A DNA stretch of 64,000 nucleotides from Galeruca laticollis (lineage: Eukaryota; Arthropoda; Insecta; Coleoptera; Chrysomelidae), in NCBI GenBank assembly GCA_963921935.1, contig OY998180.1, forward strand, positions 196,271,044 through 196,335,043, read 5' to 3'. Position numbers and translations under genes: made by a program. Below, in pieces: positions 35,501-50,400 of this stretch. The stretch's first letter is position 1. Each line of letters begins with the position of its first letter. The notes under the pieces are model-generated. The model did no database searches. It was not told the DNA's origin and saw only the letters and a list, made by a program, of their open reading frames with translations.

Positions 35501-38332
35501 CTTCATAAGATACTCTTTTATGAATATTTTAATGTAAAACTCTTTCAACTACCAGAATTCATTTGTATCTAAGAGTCTATGATTTCAAAGGTTAATAACA
35601 ATAAATAAATAACAATTTTAAGCCAAACTATAGTGTTCAATTGCATAAGAATAAATATCATTTTTCGAATAATCTGTTTTAGATCAAAAATGGTACAAAA
35701 ATAATAAAAATGAATAATTAAAAATGAGATTTATTCTAAGTAATATATTATACGAATCTCAGAAAAAGCCCAAGATCAGCCACTCATACACAAATCAAGA
35801 AAATGGAGAAATGTATTATGCAATAATTTCAAAAAATATAATAATTGGGATAAATTTCTTATTTTAGAAATAAAATACAACCAACACCAATAAACTGTAC
35901 AAAAGCAATTTAATAGAACGTTTCATACAACATATTACAATAAAAACAATAACAATTTTAAAAACTAACAATACTACAAAAGGTAAATAAATAATTATAG
36001 TCTTCTAAGCATTGAGCAAAAGCCTCTTAACTTACCATTAGTATCAGGAATTCTGGGCTTTTTCTTTTGCTTCTGTTGATCGACAGCAGCTTTTTCTTTT
36101 AACGCTGCTACTTTTTCTTGTAATGCCAAACATTGCTGTTTATGTTTTTGATATTCTGATCTGTGCTGTCTTTTCATCGTCTACAAAAAAAGTAAAACCA
36201 GAAATTTATAATAAAATTCGGTAGCTTCTTTATTATTAATTTTACGAAAATAATTTCTGCATGTTCTAAAATACAATAATCAATGTAATATTTAGTGTTG
36301 TAATTAATTATGAATACTTGAATTATATAATTTATGAATTAACTCACATACACTCATAGTACTTATACTGAAACCAAAAGGTTTGAAGGGGGGTTCGGCT
36401 CTGACAGAACAAGTGACTAGTCTAGTTTTGTGCAGTTCTCGAAATATTACAAATTTAGTTAGTTTAAACCTTTTTTAATTAGTTTTGATCAGTGAGAAGT
36501 ACTTTCAGAAACTGTAAGTTCACTTTACTTATATTGTTCTTCAAATTATTTAAACTTAGTGAATTCTACATCATAAACACGGTCAATTCAAGTAATACAT
36601 TACCTCTAAAAAGCAACAAACTAGTTTCGCATGCTACTATTTACTAATAGCGGCCAGGGACGTATTCCAAATTCCGGCCAAATAAAATCAAATTTTAATG
36701 ATGTCTTCTATCAATGATTCACACTCAAATACTCCTACAACAGTTATCAAAAGTTATTCATCAGCAGTCAACCAAGCTGTTTTTCCAAGCAAGCAACAAG
36801 CAATCGTTTTTTGCGCTACCAACAATGCCAAATTACAGGATTACCTTATCCCATTAGGATCAATCATTCAACCAAAAAATATTATTTTTTCATCAAGGCT
36901 TTCAAACAATCGTGTTTGTATGTACTTAGCAAACAAATCAGTAGTTGACAACTTCATGAACAATTATGGCTCCATAACCGTCAACGGCGAAAAACTAGTA
37001 GCTCGTCGACTCATAACTCCGGCTGATAGAATCATACTTTCCAATGTAAGTCCAACCATCCCACATCAACTGCTAACATATGAAATATCAAAAATAGGTC
37101 TAAATCTAGTTTCTGCCATGACGTTTCTAAGAATCGGTACAACATTACCTGAGTATAGTCACATCCTGAGTTTCAGAAGACAGATTTACGTAAGCCCTTA
37201 TACTCAACAGCTTCCAGACTCTATGTTGATTGAATTCGAACAAACCAGCTACCGAGTTTTCCTCCAAAAAGACGGACTAACATGTTACAAATGCAAAGCT
37301 GATGGTCATATAGCTTCACAATGTATCAATAGCTCCAACGAATCAGAACCTAATACAAATAGTTCAATATCAAATAATGAACCGCTTACGACTTCCCAAA
37401 CTCTTCTCACAACCCCAATCCAAACTCTCCCACCATCTTTGTCAACAAATACCATTAATACACAAAAATTGACTTCTGATCCAATAACAGAAGACTCTCC
37501 ACTTAGTCAAGAGACGTCCACAACTTCAATGAATATGGAAGCAGAAACGGAAGCAACAGATATCCCCAATATGGCCAAAATCACATGCAAAAGACCTATG
37601 GAAGATACCCCCCACCCGATAGCGATAATAACATAACGCCAGAAAAATTATTCCCTAAACCAAAACCAACTCTAAAAAAGAATAAATTGAGCAAGAAACA
37701 ATCAACCATCTCCTGCAAAGAGTACATCGAAAATCATTCGCCACCTTTCATTCTGGACTACGACCAATTAAATGTTTTATTAGATAACGTAACCGGCTCA
37801 CCCCAACCTGTAAATATAGCTCTAGATTTCACATCTGATCTCCTTGCGCTTACTACTATGTTAACCGAAGTATATCCCCACATAAATGACAAGGCAACAA
37901 AAACGAGAATCACCAAACTTAAAAAAAAGATATTCACTCATCTTGGCCAAGACTTAATTGACTCTGAATCGGATTCATCTACTAATAATTAATTTGTCGC
38001 CCATAACCCTCTCAAATTACTCCAAAATTCAACTCCATTCTTCAATGGAACATAGATGGTGGTTTCTACCATCGACTTGGTATGCTACAAGTTAACATTA
38101 AAGAATACTCTCCTGACATCATATGCCTTCAAGAATCCAATCTCAAACCAGATAGCAGCTATTCAAACAGTCAATTTCAATTTTTCTCCAAAACTCGTAA
38201 CAACACCAAACGTGCCAGTGGAGGAGTGGTACCTTTAATAAGTAAATCTTTTCAAGCAGATTACTTCCATGTAAACTCAGATATCGAAGCTCTTGTTGTA
38301 AAACTCACCAGCCATAAAACATTTTACATTTG

Positions 38333-38400
<68 letters not shown>

Positions 38401-41400
38401 CTCCCGATTCCACAATAGAATACAAAGACTTAGAAAACTTATTAAATCAGATACCAAGTCCAAGAATTATCATTGGAGATTTTAACGCACATAACATAAT
38501 ATGGGGCAGTAAATCGACAAACCCAAGAGGACACATACTAGAGAAACTCATTGCCGACATTCCACTGAATTTTCTGAACGATGGAAGCCATACTAGGTTT
38601 AACATATCTACCAGAGAAACCTCTGCTATCGATTTAAGCCTCTGTGTCCCAGCATTATCTGTCAATCTATCATGGGAGGCTCTCTCGTACTCCTATGGAA
38701 GTGATCACTTTCCAATAATTATCGAGAATCGTTCCTCTCCAGGAAAATATTCACGAATATACTCGCCTAAATGGAGATTGGACATCCTTCAGAAATCAGA
38801 TTGAACTAAATATGGATAGCTGCGATATTACCAACGATATCCGGAAATGTGTATTGAACTTCAATGAAATCATCTTGGATAGTGCCAACCAGCACATTGG
38901 TCAAACAAAAGACATAAAAGGCCATACTCCAGTCCCCTGGTGGAATCAAGAGTGCGAAAAAGCTATCAGGGAAGCAAAAGCAGCATTGAACAAGTACAGG
39001 AAACACAAAACTCTCCAAAATCGCGTAGAGCTAAAGAAATACAAGGCTAAGGCACAACTTGTAATCAAACAATCCAAGAAAAAATCTTGGCAGGAATATG
39101 TTTCTGGAATAAACTCTTCCACTCCAATAAGCCAAGTCTGGACCAAAATAAGAAAAATTAATGGACATAGTTCAAAAAGCACTATTCGTAGCATTAAACA
39201 CAATGATCACTAGTACTCATCCACAATAGATATAGCCAATATTTTGGGCCAATCCTATCAAGAACAATCGTCAACTTCAAATTTCACACGCGACTTTCTC
39301 AATTACAAGGCTCAAATCGAACAAACTCCCATCAGTTTTGAAGATACACTCGATAACCATTTAAATCATCCTATCACCATAGAAGAACTTGACAGCTCCT
39401 TAGACAAAATGAAAAATTCTAGTCCGGGTCCAGACAATATTCCAGTCATATTTCTCAAATATCTACCACCTTCAGCAAGACGGCATCTACTGAAACTTTT
39501 CAACAAGATATGGGAAGAGAAAGTATTTCCTTCTTTATGGTCTGAAGCTATTATTCTACCATTTTTGAAATCTAAAAAAGCCAAACAAGAAGCCAGCTCG
39601 TACAGACCAATATCTCTAACTTGCTCAATGGGAAAATTGCTAGAGAAAATTGTCAACCAAAGACTCATGTGGCATCTCGAAACTTCTAACCTCCTAATCA
39701 AAGAACAAACTGGATTTAGACCAAGCCGCTCAACTCTGGACAATATTGTGGATTTGGAAAGTGAGATCAATGAGGCTTTTGCCACCAAACAGGTATGCGT
39801 AGCCATTTTCTTTGATATATCAAAAGCATTTGATACCTGCTGGACTCCAAACATCCTGATGCAACTACAAAGATGGAATATCACAGGAAATTGCCTAGCT
39901 TTTATCAACAACTTTCTTGCCAACAGAACATTCAAAGTTCGGGTTGATGACGAACTATCTGATACTTACCGCCAAGCAAATGGAACCCCACAAGGCTCAG
40001 TTATCAGCCCTACTTTATTTTTGATTGCCATTAACAACATTCTTAACAATTTAAAAAAACCACTGAAAGCAAGAGTTTTCACAGATGACCTAGTGGTTTA
40101 CATAAAAGGAAAAAATATAAATACAATATCTCTATTTATGCAACAATTCATCACAAATTTGGAACTATGGTCACGTCAATCCGGCTTCAGGTTTTCTATT
40201 ACCAAAACAACAGGTGTGGTATTTAGCAGGAAACGTTCATATACTACTCCAAAATTGAAGCTTTATAACCAAAATATTAACTTCAAATCATCAGAAAAAT
40301 TTCTAGGAATGATCTTTGACCATAAGCTTACCTGGAAAGATCACATAGAGAAGTTGGTCCAAACATGTATGCAGCGGCTTAATATAATGAAAAGCCTAGG
40401 AAATATAAATTGGGGATCAGACCAAGCAACGTTACTGCTTATATATAAAACGCTCATCAGGTCAAAAATAGATTACGGCTCCGTAGCTTATGCATCTGCC
40501 AGAAAAACTGTACTTCGCAAACTTGATGTTATCCATAATACAGCATTAAGAATAGCTTCAGGCTCGTTTACAACATCCCCTAATACCAGCATCCAAAGTC
40601 TTCTTGGTGAACCATCATTAAGTTACAGACGCTCTACATTGAGTTTGAATTACGCGGCTGCTATATCCACTAATGCTGAAAAACCAGTTTACAATAACAT
40701 ATTCAACAACAGATATAGGGATCTTTTTGATAAAAAACCGCATCTATCTAAGCCATTTTACGCCAGAGTTCCCAACAATGTTTCCATCCACTGTCGAACA
40801 TCCAGCTCCGTGGACAATTTCTACCCCTCGCTGCCGTACTAACCTGACTGGGCTTGATAGGGATACAAATCGCCATGAAATCTTCGCAGAACTCAACAAG
40901 ATACTGCATGACTACAATGGCTTTAATTTAGTCTACACGGATACTTCGAAATTGAAGGCTGGAGTGGGTGCTGCAATAGTGACTACAACTGAATCTTACA
41001 GCATAAAATTCTCCCCTCGCACTAGCATATTTACGGCAGAACTCTACGCTATCTTTCATGCCCTTAAAGTAATTACCTCCTTTCCAAATCTCAAAACCCT
41101 AATTTTAACTGATTCCTTAAGTAGCATTCTTAAACATCCTTATCCCAAGCACCCAATACTACAATCAATTAAATTACAGCTTCATAATATCCAGAACAAC
41201 AATAAATCTGTCGATTTCATGTGGATTCCTGCTCACATTGGCATCAGAGGCAACGAAGAAGCGGACCTATGTGCGCGTAAAGCAATCGTAAACGTTAATG
41301 CCGAACTCATAACAAAGTGCGTGGTGAGTGACTTGAGAACACTTATTCGGGAAAAAGTTCACAACCACTGGCAACAAGACTGGCAGCGATCGCAAGACAA

Positions 41401-44400
41401 ACTTCGCGAATTTAAATCAACAGTGACGCTGTGGAAGCATCCAACCACAACACGCAGAGCACAAGTGATTGTCACTAGACTTAGAATAGGGCATTGCAAA
41501 TTTACGCATACTTATCTTTTCAATAAAGACAATGCTCCTATATGTGATCTATGTCAAGAACATTTAACAGTGAAACATGTCCAGTACAGTATACAATGTT
41601 GCAACCAAACATGCGTTTTGCTGTGTGACATGAAGGAGTTGCTAAAAGAGGTTCAATTGAAATTGCTTCGTGCCTCTGGGACTATTTAGTCAAACTAGAA
41701 AATTCGAATGAGGTGAACGAACCTTTTCTCTGACACCTGCAGTGGGCAGAACAGGAACATAAACATGGTTTCCAGTATTTTATTTGCAACGGTTCAATTG
41801 AGAATTTAAACACTAAATAATTTTTTCTTCGAACCTGGACACTCTCAGATGGAATCTGACTCTGTACATGCCCACATTGAGAAGAAAAGTAAAAATATTG
41901 ACATATTCCATCCTATAGGCTGGTACACAGTGGTCAGGTTAGCTTCCAAGAATTCCAAGTTATTGAAATGGATCAGAGCAAGTTTCTTGATTTCAATTCT
42001 TCGAAGGTTCATTCTATTCAAAATAGGAAAACGGATACTGATGGACATAAAATAAACTGGCTGAAAATGGTTTGGATACAGCTCCGAAAGTCACACCCTG
42101 ATACCATCTTTTTCAAATATGAAATGGACGCAGAATACTTTCTTTCTTTCAATGTTCGGTCAATATCATCCAGAAAAATTTTGAGACAACAACAGAGGGC
42201 GGAGGAAAATACTTTTGCATTGAAACCAGCATATAGATGCGAAAAAACTCAAGGATCTCATAGATTTCTGTGACTCATATACCATAGGATTGAATTACCA
42301 CCCTTTCTACAAGGCTTTACAATCATCTGATTCCGTGGATGAAAACAACTCGTCTGAAGAATCAGATTAGTTCATCTAGTTTGAAATAAGTATCACTCGA
42401 GCATTGATTTATAACCACTGTGCAAAAGTTTAGTCAATAAATGAATCTAAGTTATATAATAGTAATTTCTAATTATTTACTTACTCCTAATCATAATCGA
42501 TAACAAGATACGCACCTGAATTTAATAAAAAAAATATTAGAGTCACAAAAACGTATCTACACTTTTTTGTCAAAATTTCGATAATTTTCGGATATTTTTC
42601 ATCATTTTCAAGTTTGTCGAAGATTTGGCATGGTCCCTGGAATAACAAGTAGTTATATTTATTCTAAAATAGATGTACTACTACGAACATTATGGTCGTT
42701 ATAGATGAATTAGTAAATAAAATTTAGTTATTTCTGTTTTTCTCATAATGAATGATCTGTAGATACGCTTCTGTGACACTAAGTCCTCGATATTTAATTC
42801 TAAAATTTCTTTGTCTTTGTGAATAATTCAGAAATGCTTTAAAAATCTCTAGAACTAATAATTTTAACATGTATTCTTGAATTTTTCAAAATTCAGTTAT
42901 GTATGTAAATACTACGATTTATGAGTCACATAGAAAAAGGTTATTTTTATGAAATAAACTGTGTACTTCTATTTCTAATGTTAAAGAACTTTCTTCAAAT
43001 AATGGCCTGAATTGCGACTCGAAAGATGTCTGTCTCGCTTTTGCTCATTCCTTAGACAAGGAAAGACAAATGAACGAATAACAAAGTTCGGACCAAGCCG
43101 ATTGAACAGTCACACCGGTGGTGGAACAATAATGTGCACATAAACTAAATTAGAATGGAAATAAAAGTATTAGGAACTTTCAAATATTTTATTTGTTGAA
43201 GTACGATTGTATTATCTAAAATCTATTAAATATTGTTAAGTATCTAAAATTAGAACATATATCAAGAAATAAATTTACACATTTTTAAAACCAAACAATA
43301 TTTGATCTAAAAATATGTACATTAGAAATAGAAACTAAACAAACAATAGAAAAATATGAATACATGATATCTCCTATTGTGAAGAGAACAAAATCATTTT
43401 AGTTGAATGGTTTCTAATTGGCATCTTTTTTTCTTAACAATAAAGTGTAATTCTGATTTTTATGTATTTTGTGCATATGGCTATTAAAAAGTAAATGTGA
43501 TTAACATCATTTTCCAACACATGCTTATTCAAACCTTCAGACAAATCCATTGTTAGAGCTTTGTTCATAACTGTGTTTGTTAACAATTCAAATAACTTTT
43601 TCTTATGCAGATTTTGTTCAAGAATTCTTAAAACACTTCCAGAAATTTTACAAATGCGTATAACATCATTTTAAGGATATGTTAATCCCCCTTTACTTTT
43701 ATGGACAATCAAAGAATTAAACAAATTTACTTTTTAAATCCAGTTAATGCCCCAACACACGTTTGTGTGTAAAACAACAAATCTAGCTATATGTGTGATA
43801 ACTTGTTTGGAAAACCAAACAGCTGATAATATATATGTATGAGGAAATTTTAATGATTTTATGTTAGTTTTCAACGAAATTTTAATCCATGTATGCGCAG
43901 AAAACAACAGGAATATAATTATTGGAGGAGATTTCAATGTAAATTTTATGAAACCTACTACTCAACTTTCTTTGTTGGAAGACTTATTGTATAGTTTTAA
44001 TTTTGAAATATGCGTGAGAACTCCAACTAGAGTTACAAAAGACTCTGCAACTTGCATTGATAATGTATTTATTAGAACAGCAAATCAGTATAGTGTAAAA
44101 GTAGTTGACCTTTGTTTATCTGATCACTATGCTCAATTTATCGATTTCCACACTGGTAATTCAGCTCAAAAAAGCTGTAAACCACCTGTTAAATTTTTCA
44201 GACGGTCATATTCTCAAGACAACATGGAATAGTTTCATGATTTGCTGGGGGCTGAAGATTGGATTACTGTTGTTGGTCAGATCTGTCCCAAATTAGCTTA
44301 TGATCAATTTGCAGAGATTGTTTTATCTTGTTTTGAAACTGACTTTCCAAAAAAGTTAGTTACACAAGGATCGAAAACTAAATACAAGAAGTCTAATGGC

Positions 44401-47400
44401 TTTACGTTGAATGCTGATTTGTTGGAATTAAGAAATAATGTGGCATTATATACTACTCTTGCTAAGCACGATAGACAATATATTGAAATTAGTAAAGTGT
44501 TAAATAATACATATAGGCTTAGGTTGGAACAGGCCTCTAAACAATTCTATGATAATCGAATTTTAAACTTGGAAAATAAGACTAAAGAAACCTGGGAAAT
44601 AATTAGGGAATTGCAAAAAACTAACAAATTAAGTAGCCAACTCAAATTATATGATCAGGGTAACCAAATAAGTGATTCTGTTTTAGCAAATAAATTTAAT
44701 ATAAATTTTACTAAGCCCCCTATTGATAGTTTAGTTTGCGATGCAGAATTTGTCAATGAAAATATCTCTTCTAATATTAAAACCTTCTATATGGCTCCTG
44801 TTTTAGAGGAGGAGGTTTTAGAATTAATACTATCTTTAAAAACTACTATTGCAGTTGGTACTGATGGATTAAATACTAAATTAATTAAAAAGTGTGCGTT
44901 CTATTGACAAAACCATTGATTTTCTTATTGAATTTGTCAACTGAGAGGGGAATCTTCCCTGAATCTTTAAAACTGGCTAGTGTAGTTCCCATTTACAAAA
45001 AAGGAGATTGTAATGATATTAATAACTATAGACCAATTAGTATCTTGTCTACTATCTCCAAAGTATATGAATTGAATATTAAAAATCAGTTATGCAATTT
45101 TTTTACTAAATTTAAGCTATTATCGCCCTCACAGCATGGTTATACTTCAAAAAAAGGTACAGAGACTGCATTGAGAGAGTTCCATAATGGAATTGTTAGA
45201 TCTCTTGATATTAAAAAGCATGTAATGGGTTTATTTATTGATTTTTCAAGTGCTTTTTACTGTGTGGACCACAAACTTTTACGGCTTAAACTGTCTAAAT
45301 ATGGGGTAAGAGGTATACCACTCAATTTGTTGGAGTCATACTTATCAAATAGGAAACAAATTGTTCAAGTGAATAATACTCTTGGTTTGGAACTAGAAGT
45401 CTCACAAGGTGTTCCCCAGGGATCGATTTTGGGTCCATTTTTATTTTTGGTTTTTGTTAATTACTTACTCACTACATTAAATGCTGTCCCTGGAATATAT
45501 CCAACTTGTTATGCTGATGACATTAATATTATAATTATTGAAGACAATGATGATGCTCTAAAAATATCAACAGAGAGAACATATGATCAAGTTGTGATGT
45601 GGTCAGAGAGGAATAACATAAAATTGAACAAAACTAAAACAAATACGGTGCTGTTTAATAATCATGGACAATTTATACAGAACCAATTGTTTAAAAACAC
45701 TGGATTTCCTATTACATCTAAGGAAAATATTAAATTATTGGGTGTCACTATCGACTATGGCATAACCTGGCATTCGCATATTGACAACTTGTGTAACAAA
45801 TTAAGGAAAAGCTGCTATAGCCTTAGATTTCTTGCCAGTCATTGTAGTAAAAATACACTCATGACAGTGTACCATGCTAATTTTCACTCCCATCTAAAAT
45901 ATGGCATACAAATTTGGGGGACCTGTTCTACCAGGCAAAGGGAATTTGTTCTTCAAAAGTATGCTATAAGAATTATTGCAAAACTCAGAATAAGAGATTC
46001 TTGTAGGGAGTTTTTTAAAAAATACAAAATATTGACCCTGGCTGGTGTATATATATTGGAAGCATGTACTTTCATTCATAGGAATAGATCGATTTATGTG
46101 GCCGAGCGTGCTTCTCATCACTATAAAACAAGAAATAAAAGTCAATTATTGGTGCCTAGACACCATACTGCACTTTTTGAAAAAAATCTAGAGTATCTGG
46201 GATGTAAATTTTATAATATCCTCCCAGAGGATATAAAAAACAGTAATTTCTACAATTTTAAAAATAAACTAAAGCAGTTTTTACTAGGAAAAAACTACTA
46301 CACTATAGAGAAGTTTTTTAAATGATAAATTGTCTTTCTGTTGATACCTGCTATGAATCTGCCAAAAATTGTTTTGTTTTTGTGGAACTGTTTTCATTAT
46401 TTTTAAGAGTTATCTGTGGTCTATGAATGTAAACAATTATATATGTGTATGTGTATATATGTGAATATATATGTAATGTGTATGTTTTGTGTTCTTTAGT
46501 TAAGTCATTTTATTATACTTTGTGACATGTTTCACTATAACTGTTGTATAATTTTTTTGTACAATATTTTTTTATGTGAAATAAATTACTTTCTTTCTTT
46601 CTATATAATTTCAAAAAATCAAATTTTTTGCGAATGAGCGAACTGATGAGAAGTGAGTTTTGGGAAGACATCACAACGCAAAACGATCCCAACAAAGCAA
46701 TTGACATGTTTTATAGTAAAATATACCATATTTTTGATGAGTGTGTACCAAAATACCTACTGTATAACAATTATAATAAATTTCCCAAGTGGTTTACACC
46801 AGAAATAAAAAAATTGTTGAGGGATAAAAACAATTTTAGAAAATTAAAATTAGTTTCAGAATTTTATAGAAATAAATATATGGATACAAGGAAAAAAATT
46901 AAACCATTGGTTAATATTGAACATAAAAAATATATACAAGGTATCGAGCAAAGTGTGGGAACTAATATAAACTCTTTTTGGAATTACATTAATAAAAATA
47001 GTAGGGAGGGAGGCCTAGTAGATCTATTTAAATTTAACGATCAAACAATACAGGGGGCTCAGGTAGTAGAATCATTTGCAGAATATTTTGCTTCAGTGCA
47101 CAGCAGGGAAAAATCATCATATAACCTGAATTTTATAGATATAATTAATAATAATAGTGTGTTACATATAGGTAGTATCAGCGATTCAGATTATGATGCT
47201 GCGGTGAAGAAATTAAAACCAAAGAAAGCTGCAGGTGTAGACGGTATACCACCTTACATTGTAAAAGGATGTCAAGAATGGCTTAAACAACCACTACTTC
47301 ATATTTTTAATTGTATTATTGGTTCAGCTTGTTTTCCTGAGATGGAAAATGTCAGTTCACACTCCAATACATAAATCAGGTGCTAGGAATGAAATAGAAA

Positions 47401-50400
47401 ATTATAGGGGAGTATCAATTATGTGCGCTCCTGCAAAACTGTTCGAACAAATTTTGCACACCCATATTTACAACCATATCAAAAACAGTATAATTGAACA
47501 ACAGCATGGTTTTATGTCGGGCAGATCAATAAATACAAATTTAATGATGTTTGCAGAATCAGTTAATGATATATTCAAAAATAAATCGCAAATGGATGTA
47601 ATATATATGGATTTCCAGAAAGCCTTTGATAAAGTCAATCATGATTTATTATTAAAAAAGTTGCATAATTTTGGCTTCTCATTCGCGTTGTTAAAACTGT
47701 TTGGTAGCTATTTGCAAAATAGACATTTTACGGTACGATTCAACGGAAATACATCGGGAAAATTTCATGCAAACTCAGGGGTCCGGCAGGTGTCGAACTT
47801 AGGTCCTTTGCTATTTATTTTATTTGTTAACGATTTGCACAGTGTTGTTGAATCTTCCAGTGGCCTAATGTTTGCGGACGATTTTAAAATATGTAAGAAT
47901 ATTCAGTCAGCGTACTTCTACAAAAGGATTTGAATAATCTAGTAGATTGGAGCAAAGAAAATAAATTATTATTCAATATAAATAAATGTTGCATAATGTC
48001 CATTTCTCATAATAAAAATATTATAAATTTTGATTATATGATGGAACAAAATAAGTTGAGAAGGGTTAAGGAAATCAATGACTTGGGTGTGACTTACAGT
48101 CATGAAATGTGTTTCACAACACACATCCAAAGGACAGTAGCGCAAGCAAACAGAGCTTTAGGTTTTGTCTTCCGACAAACATCCAAATTCACAAATAGAA
48201 ATGCTATAAAAGTTTTATTCAATACGTTGGTTAGATCAAAATTGGAGTTTGGGTCTGTAATTTGGAATAGTCAACCGCAGGTGCACTTGGACTTTGAATT
48301 CAAAATAAGTTTCTATGGTATCTGTATCTCAAAAGATATCGGAAATGGCCAGACTGTACATATGTACGATCAACCCTTTTACGAGAAGAATTTAATGTTA
48401 TATCATTAACAGCGAGATGTAAATTATTAAATATGGTATTTTTGTATAAAATAGTTAATAGCATTTCAAAGTGTAGTGATCTGTTAGCTTTAATTCCTTT
48501 TAGTTTCTATTAGGGTAACTCGTTTTTTTATTATTTGAAAAAATAAGAACATATGGGTGTTCACCTCTTGAAATCATGTTGAAATTTGCTAATATTGACA
48601 ATAATGTGTATAACATTTGATTTTACTATGTCGTTGTGACAATATAAGAAAACAGTGCATTTATACTTAAAAAATTACACTACCTAGGTAAGACAAGTAA
48701 ATATGCGTTAATAACTTATCAAACAGAGTTCCGCTACTTTCGTGTTTTGATTCGCATTTGGGTCAGAATTTGATTCTGATCTAATGTAAATTTTATTTAC
48801 ATTTAATTTTTAATACTAACCTATGTCCTATTCCTATTTTCATTATTATTAAAATTATTGTACTTATTTACAAATCCATGTAATTAGATTATATACCTGT
48901 TTGGATTGTTTAACAATAAATAAATGATGGCTACTATTCACTCGGATGATTACAACACTTGTCTGCGGCTCATGTCGTAATTTTCATCCTCGTGAATAAT
49001 AGCCATCATTATACGATCGTTGAAGAATCTACTATTCCATTTCATTTTATCATAGTTTTGCAATGTCAGAAATCAATTACAAGTATAAAAAAATACCTGC
49101 ATATTCCTTATTATAATTAATATGAATATAATTATTATAGTGAACACTAATTGTATTATTTCACTCTTTCTAAATAAAGAACAATAAAAAGTTGTGTGTT
49201 TATTTTCATTGTTAATCTGCCAACTGATGTACATAAAGACATACATGTCCCATTTTCATTAAAAAAAATGATCAGTCTGTATACAGTAATGTTAAAAATC
49301 AGATATTATGCAAAATCTCTGATCATTTAGTAGGTCTACTTTTAACATAATTATGAAAACAGATCAGCACTTACCTTGCTCATGTTATGTTCATTGGCTA
49401 AACCTAAAGCTGCTTCAGCCATGTTAGCATGTAACTGAATTTCCAGCTCCAGTTCTGATATCATTTCATCTTTGTTGCTGACATTTTTTATCAACTTTTC
49501 AGGTAACTGATAAGAAGTACCAACACGCCTTCTGATATGAGGAAGAGTTTCACCTGGTTCTAAGGGCATTTCTGGTGGTGTTATCCCAGTTAATTCTGCT
49601 TCCTAAAAGCAACAATTATATATTGTCAATAGATAGATTACTAAAAAGGAATCATTCAAAAACAGCAATCATTATAAAATGCAAAATTTAGGCAATTCTG
49701 GTTATCAATAAAATCAAAACAAAATATTATTATGAGTTGCCTATGAAACCAACCAGAGTTGGCTGATTATGTTTCGTCCCTATTTTCCCTTATATAACTG
49801 CAAAACTAAAACTTATGCAAATTATATAGCATGAATAAATATATTTATAAATATTTTTAGCCAAAATAATAGAATTACAAACACAATAGACTTACCAATA
49901 TGCTATTTATTATTAGTCTATGTTTTGCAATTTGGTAATATTTTTATTTAAAAGCTTCCACAAAGAAAGGGTAGAAATGGTATTTATATAACCTCTCCAC
50001 ATAATATACATAAATCACTGTATATCAAAGAAGAATTCAATAAACATGAATGTCTTCTGTTAAAATCTGTTCAATTATAACTCAACACAGTTAATTGAAT
50101 ATTAAACATATGAACTTTGATCTGTAACCCAGTGGAGTAAAATGATTTGTTGCATTTATAAATTACGCTGAATTTGCTTTGTATAAAACCAATCTATAAG
50201 ATCCCCTCCAAATGTGAATATCTACTGTTCAAAGCTCTGTGGGTTTTGATTGTTTAGACAAAAACATATACCACATTCATCAAGTTTAAAAAAAATCCTT
50301 GATATTGATTGTCAATATGCTGGACATGCAATTGTGTAGTTTTATTGAAAATATTAGGTCAATTAAACATTTTAGCTCTATTTAGCAGAATGTGAAAGTT

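Larger units (their letters stand above)
36388..41578 (+). mobile_element. Second RNase H LINE copy, decayed and truncated at its 3' end
   Basis: It has the same layout as the copy at 19.8-25.4 kb, and the protein texts match but are clearly diverged, so it is another subfamily. ORF1 is at 36698 with a frameshift near 37600. ORF2 runs from about 38040 with a frameshift near 38805, an in-frame TAG at 39211-39213 and a frameshift near 40845. The homology stops abruptly after CDLCQEHLTVKH at about 41578, where a different TE family begins. The 3' UTR and tail are missing. Confidence 0.85.
43850..46615 (+). mobile_element. CR1-like LINE, 5' truncated
   Basis: It starts in the middle of the endonuclease domain, as expected from incomplete reverse transcription. 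The RT and a C-terminal region follow. The 3' end is AAATAAATTACTTTCTTTCTTTC, a short microsatellite tail instead of poly(A), as in CR1/L2-type elements. Only two lesions were seen: an in-frame TAG at 44230-44232 and a frameshift near 44890-44905. It is therefore fairly young. Confidence 0.85.
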
